Shown one piece after another: positions 1 to 8,801 of a stretch of 64,000 bases of DNA. The position numbers were made by a program, and so were the translations under genes. The stretch comes from Paracoccus albicereus (GTDB lineage: Bacteria; Pseudomonadota; Alphaproteobacteria; Rhodobacterales; Rhodobacteraceae). The notes under the pieces were generated by a model. That model did no database searches, was not told the DNA's origin, and saw nothing but the letters and a program-made list of their open reading frames with translations. Position 1 is the first letter of the stretch, and the number at the start of each line of letters is the position of its first letter. The stretch covers positions 186,001 to 250,000 of the forward strand of contig NZ_JAKZEU010000003.1 of the NCBI RefSeq assembly GCF_024359525.1, given 5' to 3'.

Positions 1-552
1 CTTGACCGAGATCTCGTCCCGCGACGGTTTCCAGGCGCGCCATGGTGCCGGCGTGTCACTCACGCCAGCAGGATCATCAGTGCCCGAGGATGAAGGGACC
101 CGATCCGCAGCCTCCAGGCGCAGGACTGTAGGCTCGACCACTCGGAACCGCGAGGAAAAGGTCCACGACGGCGCGTCGTCACCCGACGAGGCCGTGGCTT
201 CATCGTCCTGATCCGAGACGGCCGGAATGACATTTGTGAAGGTATCGTCCTGCATCCCGCGGCGTGGCGAACGCAGGACGGGCTCGGCGCGACGATGGGC
301 TGACACGAGATCGCGGGCCAGCGCGGCATTGCCGCCAAAGCGGCGGGCCAGCGCGTCTTCGCGGCTGAGTGAAACGGGATCAGTCACACCGCCCTCGCCC
401 AGTTTGGCGACCCGCGCCGCGGCGTTGGCGCGGGCAGCGCCGATCGCTTCATCTTCTGCGATCAGGCGGCGGATCGAAGACAGGACGTCACCGATGTCTT
501 CCGAAAGGCGGGCGGCAGCGTTGGGGCGGGCCATGTCATTCATGGCAGCCAT
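1..552 (-). CDS. PopZ/DUF2497-like polar organizing protein, 3' end outside window
   Basis: An open frame of 184 codons runs off the left edge, so the C-terminus is missing. Near the N-terminus (about residues 18-35) it has the segment EDIGDVLSSIRRLIAEDEA, which resembles the short N-terminal helix of PopZ/DUF2497 proteins (typically EDILASIRRIIAEDE). The rest is acidic, serine/proline-rich and low in complexity, like the PopZ linker. PopZ forms a polar scaffold that anchors the chromosome origin in Caulobacter. The order pcm-tolC-popZ is also known from Caulobacter and supports the call. Starts at 552, 543 and 534 are all possible; no strong ribosome site separates them. The gene begins 14 bases after the tolC stop and is probably co-transcribed with it. 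Confidence 0.6.
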   Translation of the reverse strand, partial: MAAMNDMARPNAAARLSEDIGDVLSSIRRLIAEDEAIGAARANAAARVAKLGEGGVTDPVSLSREDALARRFGGNAALARDLVSAHRRAEPVLRSPRRGMQDDTFTNVIPAVSDQDDEATASSGDDAPSWTFSSRFRVVEPTVLRLEAADRVPSSSGTDDPAGVSDTPAPWRAWKPSRDEISVK

Positions 553-566
553 CCACGAAGGATGCG

Positions 567-1964
567 TCAGTTCCCGTCGCGGCCGAGCGCGCGCAGGACC
601 CTATCGAGATTTTCGCCCTGCTTGCTGGTGAAGGGCGCGTCACGGACCGCATTGTAGTATTCGGAAGGGTCATAGGTCGGGATCCCGAGTTGAAGGTTTT
701 CTACCGTCAACAGACCCATAGCAGCCAATAGTTGATAATGTGCTAACTGAAGATTGGCGAGAGCGGTGATCCGGTCCGCCCGCGCCTCCAGCAGCGATTG
801 TTCGGCGTCAAGCACGTCCAGCGTGGTTCGCGCACCCAGCTGCGCCTCTTCGCGGACACCATCGTAGGCTTGCTGGGCGGCGCTGATCTGCTGTTCGATC
901 GCACTGATCTGCGCCCGCGCGACGTCGATATTCGCCCAGGACGTACCGACCAACTGACTGATCTGCCGTGACGTATCCAGAAGCAGCGCACGAACCTGAT
1001 CGCGCTGCGCCATCGCCTGGCGATGCGCCGCCGGCAGCCTGCCGCCCGAATAGATCGTTTGCGACAGTTCCAGACCGACGACCGCGCCTTGCGACGTCGA
1101 GTAACCGCCGCCAAGCTGGTTGCGCGAACGGTCGACCTGCAGACCCGCAGTGCCGTTCAGCGTCGGATTGCGCTCGGCCGCGGCGGCGGCGACACCCAGT
1201 TCGGCGGCCGCAGCCTGCCGTTGAACCTGCAGGATCGCGGGGTGGGATCGCTGCGCGATGGTCCGTGCTCCGTCCAGCGTCGCCGGAAGGTCCGGCAAGG
1301 GCGGTGGAGCATCCAGGGAATCGGGCGGCGCGCCGGTGGCGGTGCGGTAATTCTCGCGCGCGATTTCAAGCTGGCCTTGGGCGGTTGCCAGCGTCGCGCG
1401 TACGGCTGCAAGCCGCGCTTCGGCCAGCGCAACGTCGGTCCGGGTGATCTCGCCCACGTCGAAGCGGTCCAGCGCAGCCTGGCGTTCCTGTCCGATCACG
1501 CGCAGCGAACTTTGCTGCAGATCGACCTGCTGCAGCGCGCTGCGCACGTCGAAGAAAGCCTGCACGGCGTTAAAGAGAACGTCCTGTTCGACCGCGACCA
1601 GATTCTCGCGCGTGGCCAGAACAGTCTCCTTGGCGATGTCGATCGCCAGCGCGCTGCGGCCCCAGTCCCAAAGCGTCATCTGCGCCCTGAGCGCGATCGT
1701 TGCACTATGCGCGTTGAGACCGTCGAGATTGCTGGTGAAGCCGTAATCCGCGACCCAGTTCAGCACCGGGCGCAGACGGGCGACGGCGGCTGCGACATCT
1801 TCATCGGCGGCACGCAGGACGGCACGGTTCTGATCCATCAGCGCGGAATGGCGATAGGCCGCGACCATCGTGTCGGCAAGAGATTCCGCATAGGATGCAG
1901 GCGCTGTGAGGGAGAGCGCCGCAGCGGCCGTCGCCGCACGCAAGAGGGCTGAAAGCCGCTTCAT
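567..1964 (-). CDS. tolC: TolC-family outer membrane efflux/type I secretion protein
   Basis: A 465-residue protein of normal TolC length. The N-terminus has a signal peptide ([19 protein letters not shown], cleavage near SYAES), followed by two alpha-helical repeat halves typical of outer membrane efflux proteins. TolC trimers form an outer membrane channel and periplasmic tunnel that couples to RND pumps or to ABC/membrane-fusion type I secretion systems. The start was chosen because it opens directly into the signal peptide and overlaps the pcm stop by four bases (ATGA), which indicates translational coupling. Two RTX proteins encoded about 7 kb away are plausible clients of a TolC-dependent exporter, but no ABC transporter or fusion protein is encoded in this window, so that link is inference. 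Confidence 0.9.
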   Translation of the reverse strand: MKRLSALLRAATAAAALSLTAPASYAESLADTMVAAYRHSALMDQNRAVLRAADEDVAAAVARLRPVLNWVADYGFTSNLDGLNAHSATIALRAQMTLWDWGRSALAIDIAKETVLATRENLVAVEQDVLFNAVQAFFDVRSALQQVDLQQSSLRVIGQERQAALDRFDVGEITRTDVALAEARLAAVRATLATAQGQLEIARENYRTATGAPPDSLDAPPPLPDLPATLDGARTIAQRSHPAILQVQRQAAAAELGVAAAAAERNPTLNGTAGLQVDRSRNQLGGGYSTSQGAVVGLELSQTIYSGGRLPAAHRQAMAQRDQVRALLLDTSRQISQLVGTSWANIDVARAQISAIEQQISAAQQAYDGVREEAQLGARTTLDVLDAEQSLLEARADRITALANLQLAHYQLLAAMGLLTVENLQLGIPTYDPSEYYNAVRDAPFTSKQGENLDRVLRALGRDGN

Positions 1965-2617
1965 AGCGCGAATCCTCGCTGACGCTGAAAGCCCGGAAGA
2001 AGCGGAGCATGGGCGTTGAAGGCGTAGCGCCAGTTGACGCGACCGTTCAGTTTGCGGCCAATGCGCGCGATGCCAAGGCCGCCTTCGACGAACAGCGCAC
2101 CGATCCGGCCGCCATCCTTCAACTGCTCGACCAGCGCATCGGGCACGGTTTCGACGGCGCCGCCGCCGATCAGAATGACATCGTAAGGCCCCTGCCCGGC
2201 GCAGCCTTCGACCAGCGAACCCTGCAGGACGGCCACGTTGTCGACACCTGCCGTCGCCAGGCGCTGCTCTGCCTCGGCCGCCATCGTCTCGTCCTCCTCC
2301 AGCGCCACGACCGCCTCGGCCATCCGCGCGATGACCGCAGCGGCGTAGCCCAGACCGCATCCCACATCGAGCACCAGATCGTTGCGCTGGATGTCCAAAC
2401 CGTCGACAAACTTGGCCAGCGTGCGCGGTTCTAGAAGGACGCGCCCCTGTCCCAGGGGTAGGTTCTCGCCGGAATAGGCGATGGCGCGGCGCGAGTCGGG
2501 AACGAAATCTTCGCGTGGGATGGCAAGCATCGCCTCGATCACCGGATAGCGTGTCACGTCGTTGGGACGGACCTGTGTATCCACCATCATCGTGCGACGC
2601 GCGGCGAAATCGGCCAT
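1961..2617 (-). CDS. pcm: Protein-L-isoaspartate O-methyltransferase family protein
   Basis: A 218-residue class I SAM-dependent methyltransferase. SAM motif I is visible at about residues 82-92 ([11 protein letters not shown]) with an acidic strand end further on (VALEEDE). The family repairs isoaspartyl residues in aged proteins. The usual substrate-binding segment (GQTIS-type) is replaced here by [18 protein letters not shown], as in other alphaproteobacterial members next to tolC, so real isoaspartate repair activity is uncertain. The start is preceded by a GGAAGAG ribosome site. It is the first gene of a pcm-tolC-popZ-like operon. Confidence 0.85.
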   Translation of the reverse strand: MADFAARRTMMVDTQVRPNDVTRYPVIEAMLAIPREDFVPDSRRAIAYSGENLPLGQGRVLLEPRTLAKFVDGLDIQRNDLVLDVGCGLGYAAAVIARMAEAVVALEEDETMAAEAEQRLATAGVDNVAVLQGSLVEGCAGQGPYDVILIGGGAVETVPDALVEQLKDGGRIGALFVEGGLGIARIGRKLNGRVNWRYAFNAHAPLLPGFQRQRGFAL

Positions 2618-2704
2618 GACGTAACTCTTCCATGTGTAATCTGCGCCGGTATTGCCACGATTTGCCTCGCTGGGCAACGCCGCTCGGGCCTTCACGATCC
2701 CGTC

Positions 2705-2733
2705 TTGCAGCGTCCTGCCCGATCCTCTATCCC
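2705..2733 (+). promoter_or_regulatory. Putative sigma-70 promoter of tRNA-Cys
   Basis: TTGCAG at 2705-2710 and TATCCC at 2728-2733 are separated by 17 bases and lie about 32 bases upstream of the mature tRNA 5' end. Spacing is ideal; the -10 element is only a moderate match. Found by eye. Confidence 0.4.
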
Positions 2734-2764
2734 TTCCCCACTCGACGCGTGGCGCCGTTAGCGG

Positions 2765-2838
2765 GGTGGGTTGGCGGAGAGGTTACGCACCGGATTGCAA
2801 ATCCGTGAAGACCGGTTCGATTCCGGTACCCACCTCCA
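2765..2838 (+). tRNA. tRNA-Cys (GCA)
   Basis: A full cloverleaf can be drawn. The acceptor stem GGTGGGT (2765-2771) pairs with ACCCACC (2828-2834), the discriminator is T, and CCA is encoded at 2836-2838. The anticodon stem CGGAT/ATCCG carries GCA at 2797-2799, and the T arm has TTCGATT in its loop. Anticodon GCA reads cysteine codons. Confidence 0.97.
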
Positions 2839-2976
2839 CGCCACATCCCTCAGCATCATGCGCGCTGCGATATCCCTGACCAAAGGTCTTGCAGGACGAC
2901 GCAGCGTCTCGCCCGGCAGTCCAAATGGGGCTAGGTTCTGTCTGGGGCGACTGTCGCCTCAGTCGAGGAGGAGCAC

Positions 2977-3303
2977 ATGACTGCCTATCTGATCGCCAAC
3001 GTGAAGGTGACCGACGATTCCTGGGTTCCGGATTACGCCGCAAAAGTTCACGACATCGCAGCAAAGCATGGCGGCAGGTACCTGTCGCGCAGCGGCGCAA
3101 TCGACACGCTGGAGGGTGACGCGCCCGACCTGTCGCTGATCGCGTTGATCCAGTTTCCCGACAAGGCATCGGCCCGCGGCTTCGCAGAGGACCCCGATTA
3201 TGCGCCGTTTATCGAGGCACGACAGGCGGGTAGCGAAAGCCAGTTCGTGTTGATCGATGACACCGATCTGGCGGGTGCCATCCCGTATCTGTCGAAGGGC
3301 TGA
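2977..3303 (+). CDS. DUF1330 family protein
   Basis: A 108-residue cytoplasmic protein beginning MTAYLIANVKVTD, with the dimeric alpha-beta barrel pattern of DUF1330 (conserved HGGRYLSR and the later PDKASARGFAEDPDY segment). The family's function is unsettled. A strong ribosome site (GAGGAGGAGCAC) precedes the ATG. The waaA start follows after two bases, so the two genes are probably translated from one message. Confidence 0.85.
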   Translation: MTAYLIANVKVTDDSWVPDYAAKVHDIAAKHGGRYLSRSGAIDTLEGDAPDLSLIALIQFPDKASARGFAEDPDYAPFIEARQAGSESQFVLIDDTDLAGAIPYLSKG

Positions 3304-3305
3304 GG

Positions 3306-4568
3306 ATGGCGGTCCCGCGACGGCCCCGCCGCGCGGGCAATAGCCTGTCCTTCTTCTATGGTATTGCTACCCGCTTGGCAGAGGCGGGATTGCAACTGCG
3401 CAATCTTGTGCTGCCCGACGATGCTTGGCGCGAAAGGTTGGTGCCACCGGATGCCGACATCCCGCGGCGCCCGGTCTGGCTGCACGCAGCGTCGGTCGGC
3501 GAGGTGAACTCGGCACGGATGTTGATCGACGCGCTTGCCGGTGATCCCGGCGTGCTGGTGACGACCAACAGTCTGACCGGACGCGCGACCGCGCGCGAAG
3601 CGGGTTGGCCCGCGCGCCTCGCCCCGTTCGATGCACCGGGCGCGACCGCACGGTTTATTTCACGCGCTCAGCCAAGCGTGCAGGTCACCGTCGAGGGTGA
3701 GTTCTGGCCCAACCGCGCTCGGGCGCTTCGGGCGGCTTCCGTGCCGCAGGTTGTGATCGGCGCGCGGATGTCGGAACGGTCGGCCCGCCGCTGGTCCAAG
3801 ATGCCGGGACTGATCGAACCGGTGCTTTCGGGGATCACGGCACTTTCAGCGCAGGACGCCGGCAGCGAGTCCCGGCTGATCGCGCTTGGCCTTGACCCGA
3901 ATGCCTTGATGGGACGCATGGATCTGAAGCTGATCGGTCCCGCAATGGTGAAGCCGTCGGATCACGGGCCGGATCGCGATCGGACGATTCTTGCCGCATC
4001 GACCCATGCGGGCGAGGAAGACATCGTGATCGACGCCTTTACCGCTGCCAGGCGGGACAAGCCCGAACTGCGCCTGATCCTTGCGCCCCGCCATCCCGAA
4101 CGCGGCGACGCGGTGGCGGGACTGCTTCAGGCGCGCGGGCTGCCGGTCGCGCGACGCAGCCTTGGCGCCACATTGGATCAGGCCGCACCGATCCTGCTGG
4201 CCGACACGCTGGGAGAGATGGCGCTATGGTACGCGGCGGCGGGCACCTGTTTCACCGGCGGCTCGCTGATCGATCACGGCGGGCATACGCCGTGGGAGCC
4301 GGCTGCCCACAATTGCGCGATCCTTCACGGACCCCACGTTGGCAATGCCGCTGAAGCCTATGACGCGCTCGACAGGGCCGGCGCCTCACATGGGGTGACG
4401 GCAGAGACACTGGGCTTCGAGCTGTCGCGACTTGGCGGCGATTCCGCTGCGACAAGGCGCGCAGGGCAGCTGGCACGGCAGGTGCTGGACCAGCGTGCTG
4501 GCGATCCCGCGCCTCTTCTCGCGCGCATCCGTGCGCTTGCGCGCAACAGATCACGCGCCCATATTTGA
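3306..4568 (+). CDS. waaA: 3-deoxy-D-manno-octulosonic acid (Kdo) transferase
   Basis: A 420-residue GT-B glycosyltransferase that adds Kdo from CMP-Kdo to the lipid A precursor at the inner membrane. The N-terminal domain carries the conserved HAASVGEV segment (residues 60-67; Glu66 matches the catalytic base of the family) and the EGEFWPN motif near residue 133. The C-terminal nucleotide-binding half contains APRHPER and GGSLIDHGGHTPWEPA. Length is normal. It starts two bases after the DUF1330 gene. Specificity for one or two Kdo residues cannot be read from sequence. Confidence 0.93.
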   Translation: MAVPRRPRRAGNSLSFFYGIATRLAEAGLQLRNLVLPDDAWRERLVPPDADIPRRPVWLHAASVGEVNSARMLIDALAGDPGVLVTTNSLTGRATAREAGWPARLAPFDAPGATARFISRAQPSVQVTVEGEFWPNRARALRAASVPQVVIGARMSERSARRWSKMPGLIEPVLSGITALSAQDAGSESRLIALGLDPNALMGRMDLKLIGPAMVKPSDHGPDRDRTILAASTHAGEEDIVIDAFTAARRDKPELRLILAPRHPERGDAVAGLLQARGLPVARRSLGATLDQAAPILLADTLGEMALWYAAAGTCFTGGSLIDHGGHTPWEPAAHNCAILHGPHVGNAAEAYDALDRAGASHGVTAETLGFELSRLGGDSAATRRAGQLARQVLDQRAGDPAPLLARIRALARNRSRAHI

Positions 4569-4595
4569 CGGGCTCAGGAAGACGGAAACGGGTAG

Positions 4596-5021
4596 ATGAT
4601 CCGGTACAGGTTGCGCTGTGGCGATGGCCATGATTTCGACGGTTGGTTCCGATCGTCGGAAGCATACGAGCAGCAGCGAGACGCCGGCGACATCGCCTGC
4701 ATGCATTGCGCATCGACGGACGTCGAGAAAAGTCCGATGGCGCCAGCCGTCTCGGGCGAGGCTAAGGATGCAGGCGGCATCCCCGCACTGTCGCCTGCCG
4801 ATCAGGTCATGGCCAGTCTGCGCAAGCTTCGTCGCGAGGTCGAAAAGAATTCGGATTACGTCGGTGACCGGTTTGCGACGGAAGCTCGGGCCATGCACGA
4901 GGGCGAGAAACCGCATCGCTCCATCCACGGCGAAGCGAAGCCCGAAGATGCGAAACAGCTGATCGAAGACGGCGTGCCGATCGCCCCCCTGCCCTTCGCG
5001 CCGCGTCGAAAGGTCAACTGA
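4596..5021 (+). CDS. DUF1178 family protein
   Basis: A 141-residue protein beginning MIRYRLRCGDGHDFDGWF, with the paired cysteines at the start (RCGDGH, then CMHC at about residues 35-38) that suggest a small zinc-ribbon. The C-terminal half contains FATEARAMHEGE and a proline-rich end typical of DUF1178. Function unknown. It lies between waaA and lysC on the same strand. Confidence 0.85.
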   Translation: MIRYRLRCGDGHDFDGWFRSSEAYEQQRDAGDIACMHCASTDVEKSPMAPAVSGEAKDAGGIPALSPADQVMASLRKLRREVEKNSDYVGDRFATEARAMHEGEKPHRSIHGEAKPEDAKQLIEDGVPIAPLPFAPRRKVN

Positions 5022-5099
5022 CCGCCCCCCTTGCCCTTGGCGAGCGGCACCCATAAAAGCCCCGCGGACGCAGTCAACCCGGTGCTGGAGGCCCCCGCG

Positions 5100-6356
5100 A
5101 TGCCGCTGCTGGTGATGAAATTCGGCGGCACTTCCGTGGCCGATCTCGACCGGATCCGGAACGCCGCGGCTAAGGTCAAGCGCGAGGTCGAGCGTGGCTA
5201 TGACGTCATCGTCATCGTCAGCGCGATGTCGGGAAAGACGAACGAGCTGGTCGGCTGGGTCGAGCAGACCGGCACCTTCTTCGACGCACGCGAATACGAT
5301 GCCGTCGTCAGTTCGGGCGAGAACGTGACGGCCGGGCTGATGGCGCTGACCTTGCAGGAAATGGACGTGCCGGCGCGCAGCTGGCAGGGCTGGCAGGTGC
5401 CGATTCATACGACCGCACAGCATTCGGCCGCGCGTTTCGTGGATATTCCGCGCAAGAACCTCGACCAGAAGTTCGGCGAAGGATTCAAGGTCGCCGTCGT
5501 CGCAGGCTTTCAGGGACTTGCGCCCGACAACCGGATCACGACGCTGGGGCGCGGTGGGTCGGACACGACGGCCGTCGCCTTCGCCGCCGCCTTTCAGGCG
5601 GAACGCTGCGACATCTATACCGACGTGGACGGCATCTATACGACCGATCCACGGATCACCTCGAAGGCGCGGAAGCTGGACAAGATCGCGTTTGAGGAGA
5701 TGCTGGAACTTGCCAGTCTCGGCGCGAAGGTGCTGCAGACCCGCAGCGTAGAGCTGGCCATGCGCAACAGGGTGCGCCTGCGGGTGCTGTCTTCGTTCGA
5801 GGACACCGACGAGACCTCGGGCACGCTGGTCTGTGATGAGGATGAGATCATGGAATCGAAAGTCGTCAACGGCGTCGCCTATTCGCGCGAAGAGGCCAAG
5901 ATCACGCTGGTCACGGTCGAGGACCGGCCCGGCATCTCGGCCGCGATCTTCGCGCCGCTGGCCGAAGCCGGCGTGAACGTGGACATGATCGTCCAGAACA
6001 TTTCCGAAAAGGACTACGACGATCATCCGGGATCGGTCACAGACATGACCTTCTCCGTTCCGGTCGCGCAGGTCGAACGCGCCAAGAAGGCGATGGAGGA
6101 GGCGCGGCAATCGGGCGCCATTTCCTACGACGAACTGGTCGTCGACACCGAGGTCGCCAAGGTCAGTGTGGTCGGGATCGGCATGCGCAGCCATGCCGGC
6201 GTCGCCGCGCGCATGTTCAAGGCGCTTGCCGACGAGAACATCAACATCAAGGTCATCTCGACGAGCGAGATCAAGATTTCGGTGCTGATCGACCGCAAAT
6301 ACATGGAATTGGCGGTTCAGGCGCTGCATGATGCCTTTGAGCTGCACAAGGCCTGA
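5100..6356 (+). CDS. lysC: Aspartate kinase
   Basis: A 418-residue aspartokinase catalysing ATP-dependent phosphorylation of aspartate, the first step to lysine, threonine and methionine. KFGGTSV (residues 7-13) is the nucleotide-binding signature and GRGGSDTTA near residue 145 is the second kinase motif. From about residue 265 two ACT domains follow, as in lysine/threonine-regulated monofunctional enzymes. An upstream in-frame start exists, but the ATG at 5100 directly opens the conserved N-terminus and has GGAGG eight bases before it. It is followed by ptsP, a pairing seen widely in alphaproteobacteria. Confidence 0.95.
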   Translation: MPLLVMKFGGTSVADLDRIRNAAAKVKREVERGYDVIVIVSAMSGKTNELVGWVEQTGTFFDAREYDAVVSSGENVTAGLMALTLQEMDVPARSWQGWQVPIHTTAQHSAARFVDIPRKNLDQKFGEGFKVAVVAGFQGLAPDNRITTLGRGGSDTTAVAFAAAFQAERCDIYTDVDGIYTTDPRITSKARKLDKIAFEEMLELASLGAKVLQTRSVELAMRNRVRLRVLSSFEDTDETSGTLVCDEDEIMESKVVNGVAYSREEAKITLVTVEDRPGISAAIFAPLAEAGVNVDMIVQNISEKDYDDHPGSVTDMTFSVPVAQVERAKKAMEEARQSGAISYDELVVDTEVAKVSVVGIGMRSHAGVAARMFKALADENINIKVISTSEIKISVLIDRKYMELAVQALHDAFELHKA

Positions 6357-6430
6357 ACCCATCCGCAGGCGGCCTGCGACGGGACACGGGAACCTCGCGC
6401 AGAATGCTGCCAGGTCGATCCGGGGGAGTG

Positions 6431-8677
6431 ATGGCGGAACGCAAGGACAGTGATTCGCGCAAGCTGCTGAGGCGGCTGCGCGACACGCTCGCAGCGCCTG
6501 GCGGCGGCCAGGACAGGCTGGATCAGATCACCCATCACATCGCCGATTCGATGGGTACCGACGTCTGCTCGATCTATCTGTTCCGTGATGCCGACACGTT
6601 GGAACTGTGCGCGACCGAGGGGCTGAATGCCGAAGCCGTGCATCAGACGCGCCTGCGACTTGGCGAGGGCCTGGTGGGCCGCGTCGCCCGAACCGGCCGA
6701 CCCATCAACACCGCCGATGCGCCGGGTGAGCCCGGCTTCCGGTTCATGCCCGAGACCGGCGAGGAAGTGTTTCCGTCCTTCCTTGGCGTGCCGATCCAGC
6801 GTGTAGGCGAAAGGCTTGGCGTGCTGGTCGTGCAGTCCCGCGAAGCGCGATTGTTCAGCGAGGATGAAAGCTACGGTCTGGAAGTCGTGGCGATGGTGCT
6901 GGCCGAAATGACCGAGCTTGGCGCTTTCCTGGGCGCCGGCGACGACACGATGCCGAAGTCGCACCGTTTCCCGGTGCTGATCCGCGGCCTGACCGGTCAG
7001 GAGGGCGCGACCGAGGGCCACGTCTGGCTGCATGAACCGCGCGTGGTGATCGCGAACCCGGTCGGCGACAATCCCAAGCGCGAAAAGGCGCGCCTGAACG
7101 AGGCGGTCGAGGCGTTGCGCTCGACCGTCGACCGGATGCTCGCCAATGCGGAGATGAGCGCCGAGGGCGAACATGTCGCGGTCCTTGAAACCTACCGCAT
7201 GTTCGCCAATTCACGCTCGTGGCTGAGGCGGATGGAAGAGGACATCGATCTGGGCCTGTCGGCCGAGGCGGCGGTCGAAAAGGAACAGAGCCAGGCGCGC
7301 GCCCGATTGGAAAGCGCTGCCGATCCGTATCTGCGCGACCGCCTGCACGATCTCGACGATCTGTCCAATCGGTTGCTGCGATTGCTGACAGGACAGGGCG
7401 CCGATACCGGGGCCGAGATGCCGGAAGACCCGATTCTGGTGGCACGCAACATCGGCCCCGCCGAATTGCTGGACTACGGGCGGCGTCTGAAGGGCGTTGT
7501 CCTGGAAGAAGGCAGCGTCGGCAGCCACGCCGCAATCGTCGCGCGGGCCTTGGCGATTCCCTTGGTGATTCACGCCACGCGGATCACGACCGAGGCGCTG
7601 AACGGGGATCCGGTTCTGCTGGACGGCGATCAGGGCCTTGTTCATCTGCGTCCCGAGGAAAGCGTCGCCATCGCCTTTCGCGACAAGGTCGCGATGCAGG
7701 CCGAAGCGCAAAGTCGCTATGCCGATCTGCGCGGACTTCCCGCCGTCGGCACCTGCGGCACGCGGGTCGAACTTTACATGAATGCTGGCCTGATGGCCGA
7801 CCTGCCCTCCCTCGAGGGGTCGGGTGCGGAGGGCGTGGGCCTGTTCCGCACCGAGCTTCAGTTCCTGATCCGAAGCCACGTTCCCCGGCGGGGTGAACTG
7901 GCGGGGCTCTATGCGCGGGTGATGGACAACGCCAAGGGCAAGCCGGTGCATTTCCGCACGCTCGACATCGGATCGGACAAGGTGCTGCCCTACATGAAGC
8001 CGCAGGATGAGCCCAACCCTGCGATGGGCTGGCGCGCGATCCGGGTCGGGCTGGACAAGCGTGGCATCCTGCGGATGCAGCTGCAGGCGCTGATCCGTGC
8101 CGCTGTCGGGCGGCCGTTGCATGTCATGTTTCCGTTCATCGCGGACATGGGCGAATACGAAGACGCCTACCGCATCCTGATGCAGGAACTGTCGCGCGAA
8201 CAGAAGCTGGGTCGCGAGATGCCCAGCGACATCCGTGTGGGTGCGATGCTGGAAACGCCGTCGCTGGCGTTTGCGCCCAAACGCTTCTTCGAGATGTGCG
8301 ATTTCATCTCGATCGGCGGCAACGATCTGAAGCAGTTCTTCTATGCTGCCGACCGAGAGAACGAGCGCGTCCGGCGTCGTTACGACACGCTGAACACGCC
8401 GTTCCTGAACCTCATCCAGCAGATCGTTCAGCGCTGCGAAGACGCGCGCGTGCCCCTGTCCTTCTGCGGCGAGGATGCGGGCAGGCCGATCGAGGCTCTG
8501 ACCCTGGCGGCACTCGGCGTGCGTCGTCTTTCCATGCGCCCGGCGTCGATTGGACCCGTGAAGCACCTGATCCGCCGCGTGTCGATCAGCGAGCTGCGCC
8601 AGGTGATCGATCAGGCTATGGCCGAAGGCAAGACGAGCCTGCGCGGCCCGGTGACGGACTGGCTGGCACGCCAGTAG
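6431..8677 (+). CDS. ptsP: Phosphoenolpyruvate-protein phosphotransferase, nitrogen PTS enzyme I
   Basis: A 748-residue EI-Ntr. It has an N-terminal GAF domain (about residues 20-165), the PEP-utilizer N-terminal domain, the swivelling phosphohistidine domain (GSVGSHAAIVAR, with His366 as the phospho-acceptor), and a C-terminal PEP-binding TIM barrel with the SIGGNDLKQFFYAADR signature near residue 627. It passes phosphate from PEP to NPr and EIIA-Ntr, linking nitrogen state to potassium and stress regulation. The start at 6431 was preferred to an upstream ATG (6404) because family members begin near this MAERKDSD.RKLLRRLRDTL sequence and a GGGGGAG run precedes it. Confidence 0.94.
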   Translation: MAERKDSDSRKLLRRLRDTLAAPGGGQDRLDQITHHIADSMGTDVCSIYLFRDADTLELCATEGLNAEAVHQTRLRLGEGLVGRVARTGRPINTADAPGEPGFRFMPETGEEVFPSFLGVPIQRVGERLGVLVVQSREARLFSEDESYGLEVVAMVLAEMTELGAFLGAGDDTMPKSHRFPVLIRGLTGQEGATEGHVWLHEPRVVIANPVGDNPKREKARLNEAVEALRSTVDRMLANAEMSAEGEHVAVLETYRMFANSRSWLRRMEEDIDLGLSAEAAVEKEQSQARARLESAADPYLRDRLHDLDDLSNRLLRLLTGQGADTGAEMPEDPILVARNIGPAELLDYGRRLKGVVLEEGSVGSHAAIVARALAIPLVIHATRITTEALNGDPVLLDGDQGLVHLRPEESVAIAFRDKVAMQAEAQSRYADLRGLPAVGTCGTRVELYMNAGLMADLPSLEGSGAEGVGLFRTELQFLIRSHVPRRGELAGLYARVMDNAKGKPVHFRTLDIGSDKVLPYMKPQDEPNPAMGWRAIRVGLDKRGILRMQLQALIRAAVGRPLHVMFPFIADMGEYEDAYRILMQELSREQKLGREMPSDIRVGAMLETPSLAFAPKRFFEMCDFISIGGNDLKQFFYAADRENERVRRRYDTLNTPFLNLIQQIVQRCEDARVPLSFCGEDAGRPIEALTLAALGVRRLSMRPASIGPVKHLIRRVSISELRQVIDQAMAEGKTSLRGPVTDWLARQ

Positions 8678-8801
8678 GTCGCAGCCGCATGCAGGCGACA
8701 TTCCGCCTCAATCCAACCGTCAGAGCGCTAAGAAGCGTTGCCGCATCCTCGGCGGGTTCCTAGGGTCGAAGCCTCGGGCGCAGAAGTTCAGGGGTTTTGC
8801 G

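Noticed and set aside
567..2633. A single 688-codon frame covering tolC and part of pcm
   Set aside because: The first 220 codons are an arginine-rich shadow of pcm in another frame; the real TolC starts at its signal peptide at 1964.
4551..6362. A 603-codon frame antisense to DUF1178 and lysC
   Set aside because: Composition is rich in Arg, His and Asp with no domain; typical high-GC antisense of a real gene.
7211..8701. A 496-codon frame antisense to ptsP
   Set aside because: No family match, and the plus strand encodes a complete conserved enzyme.
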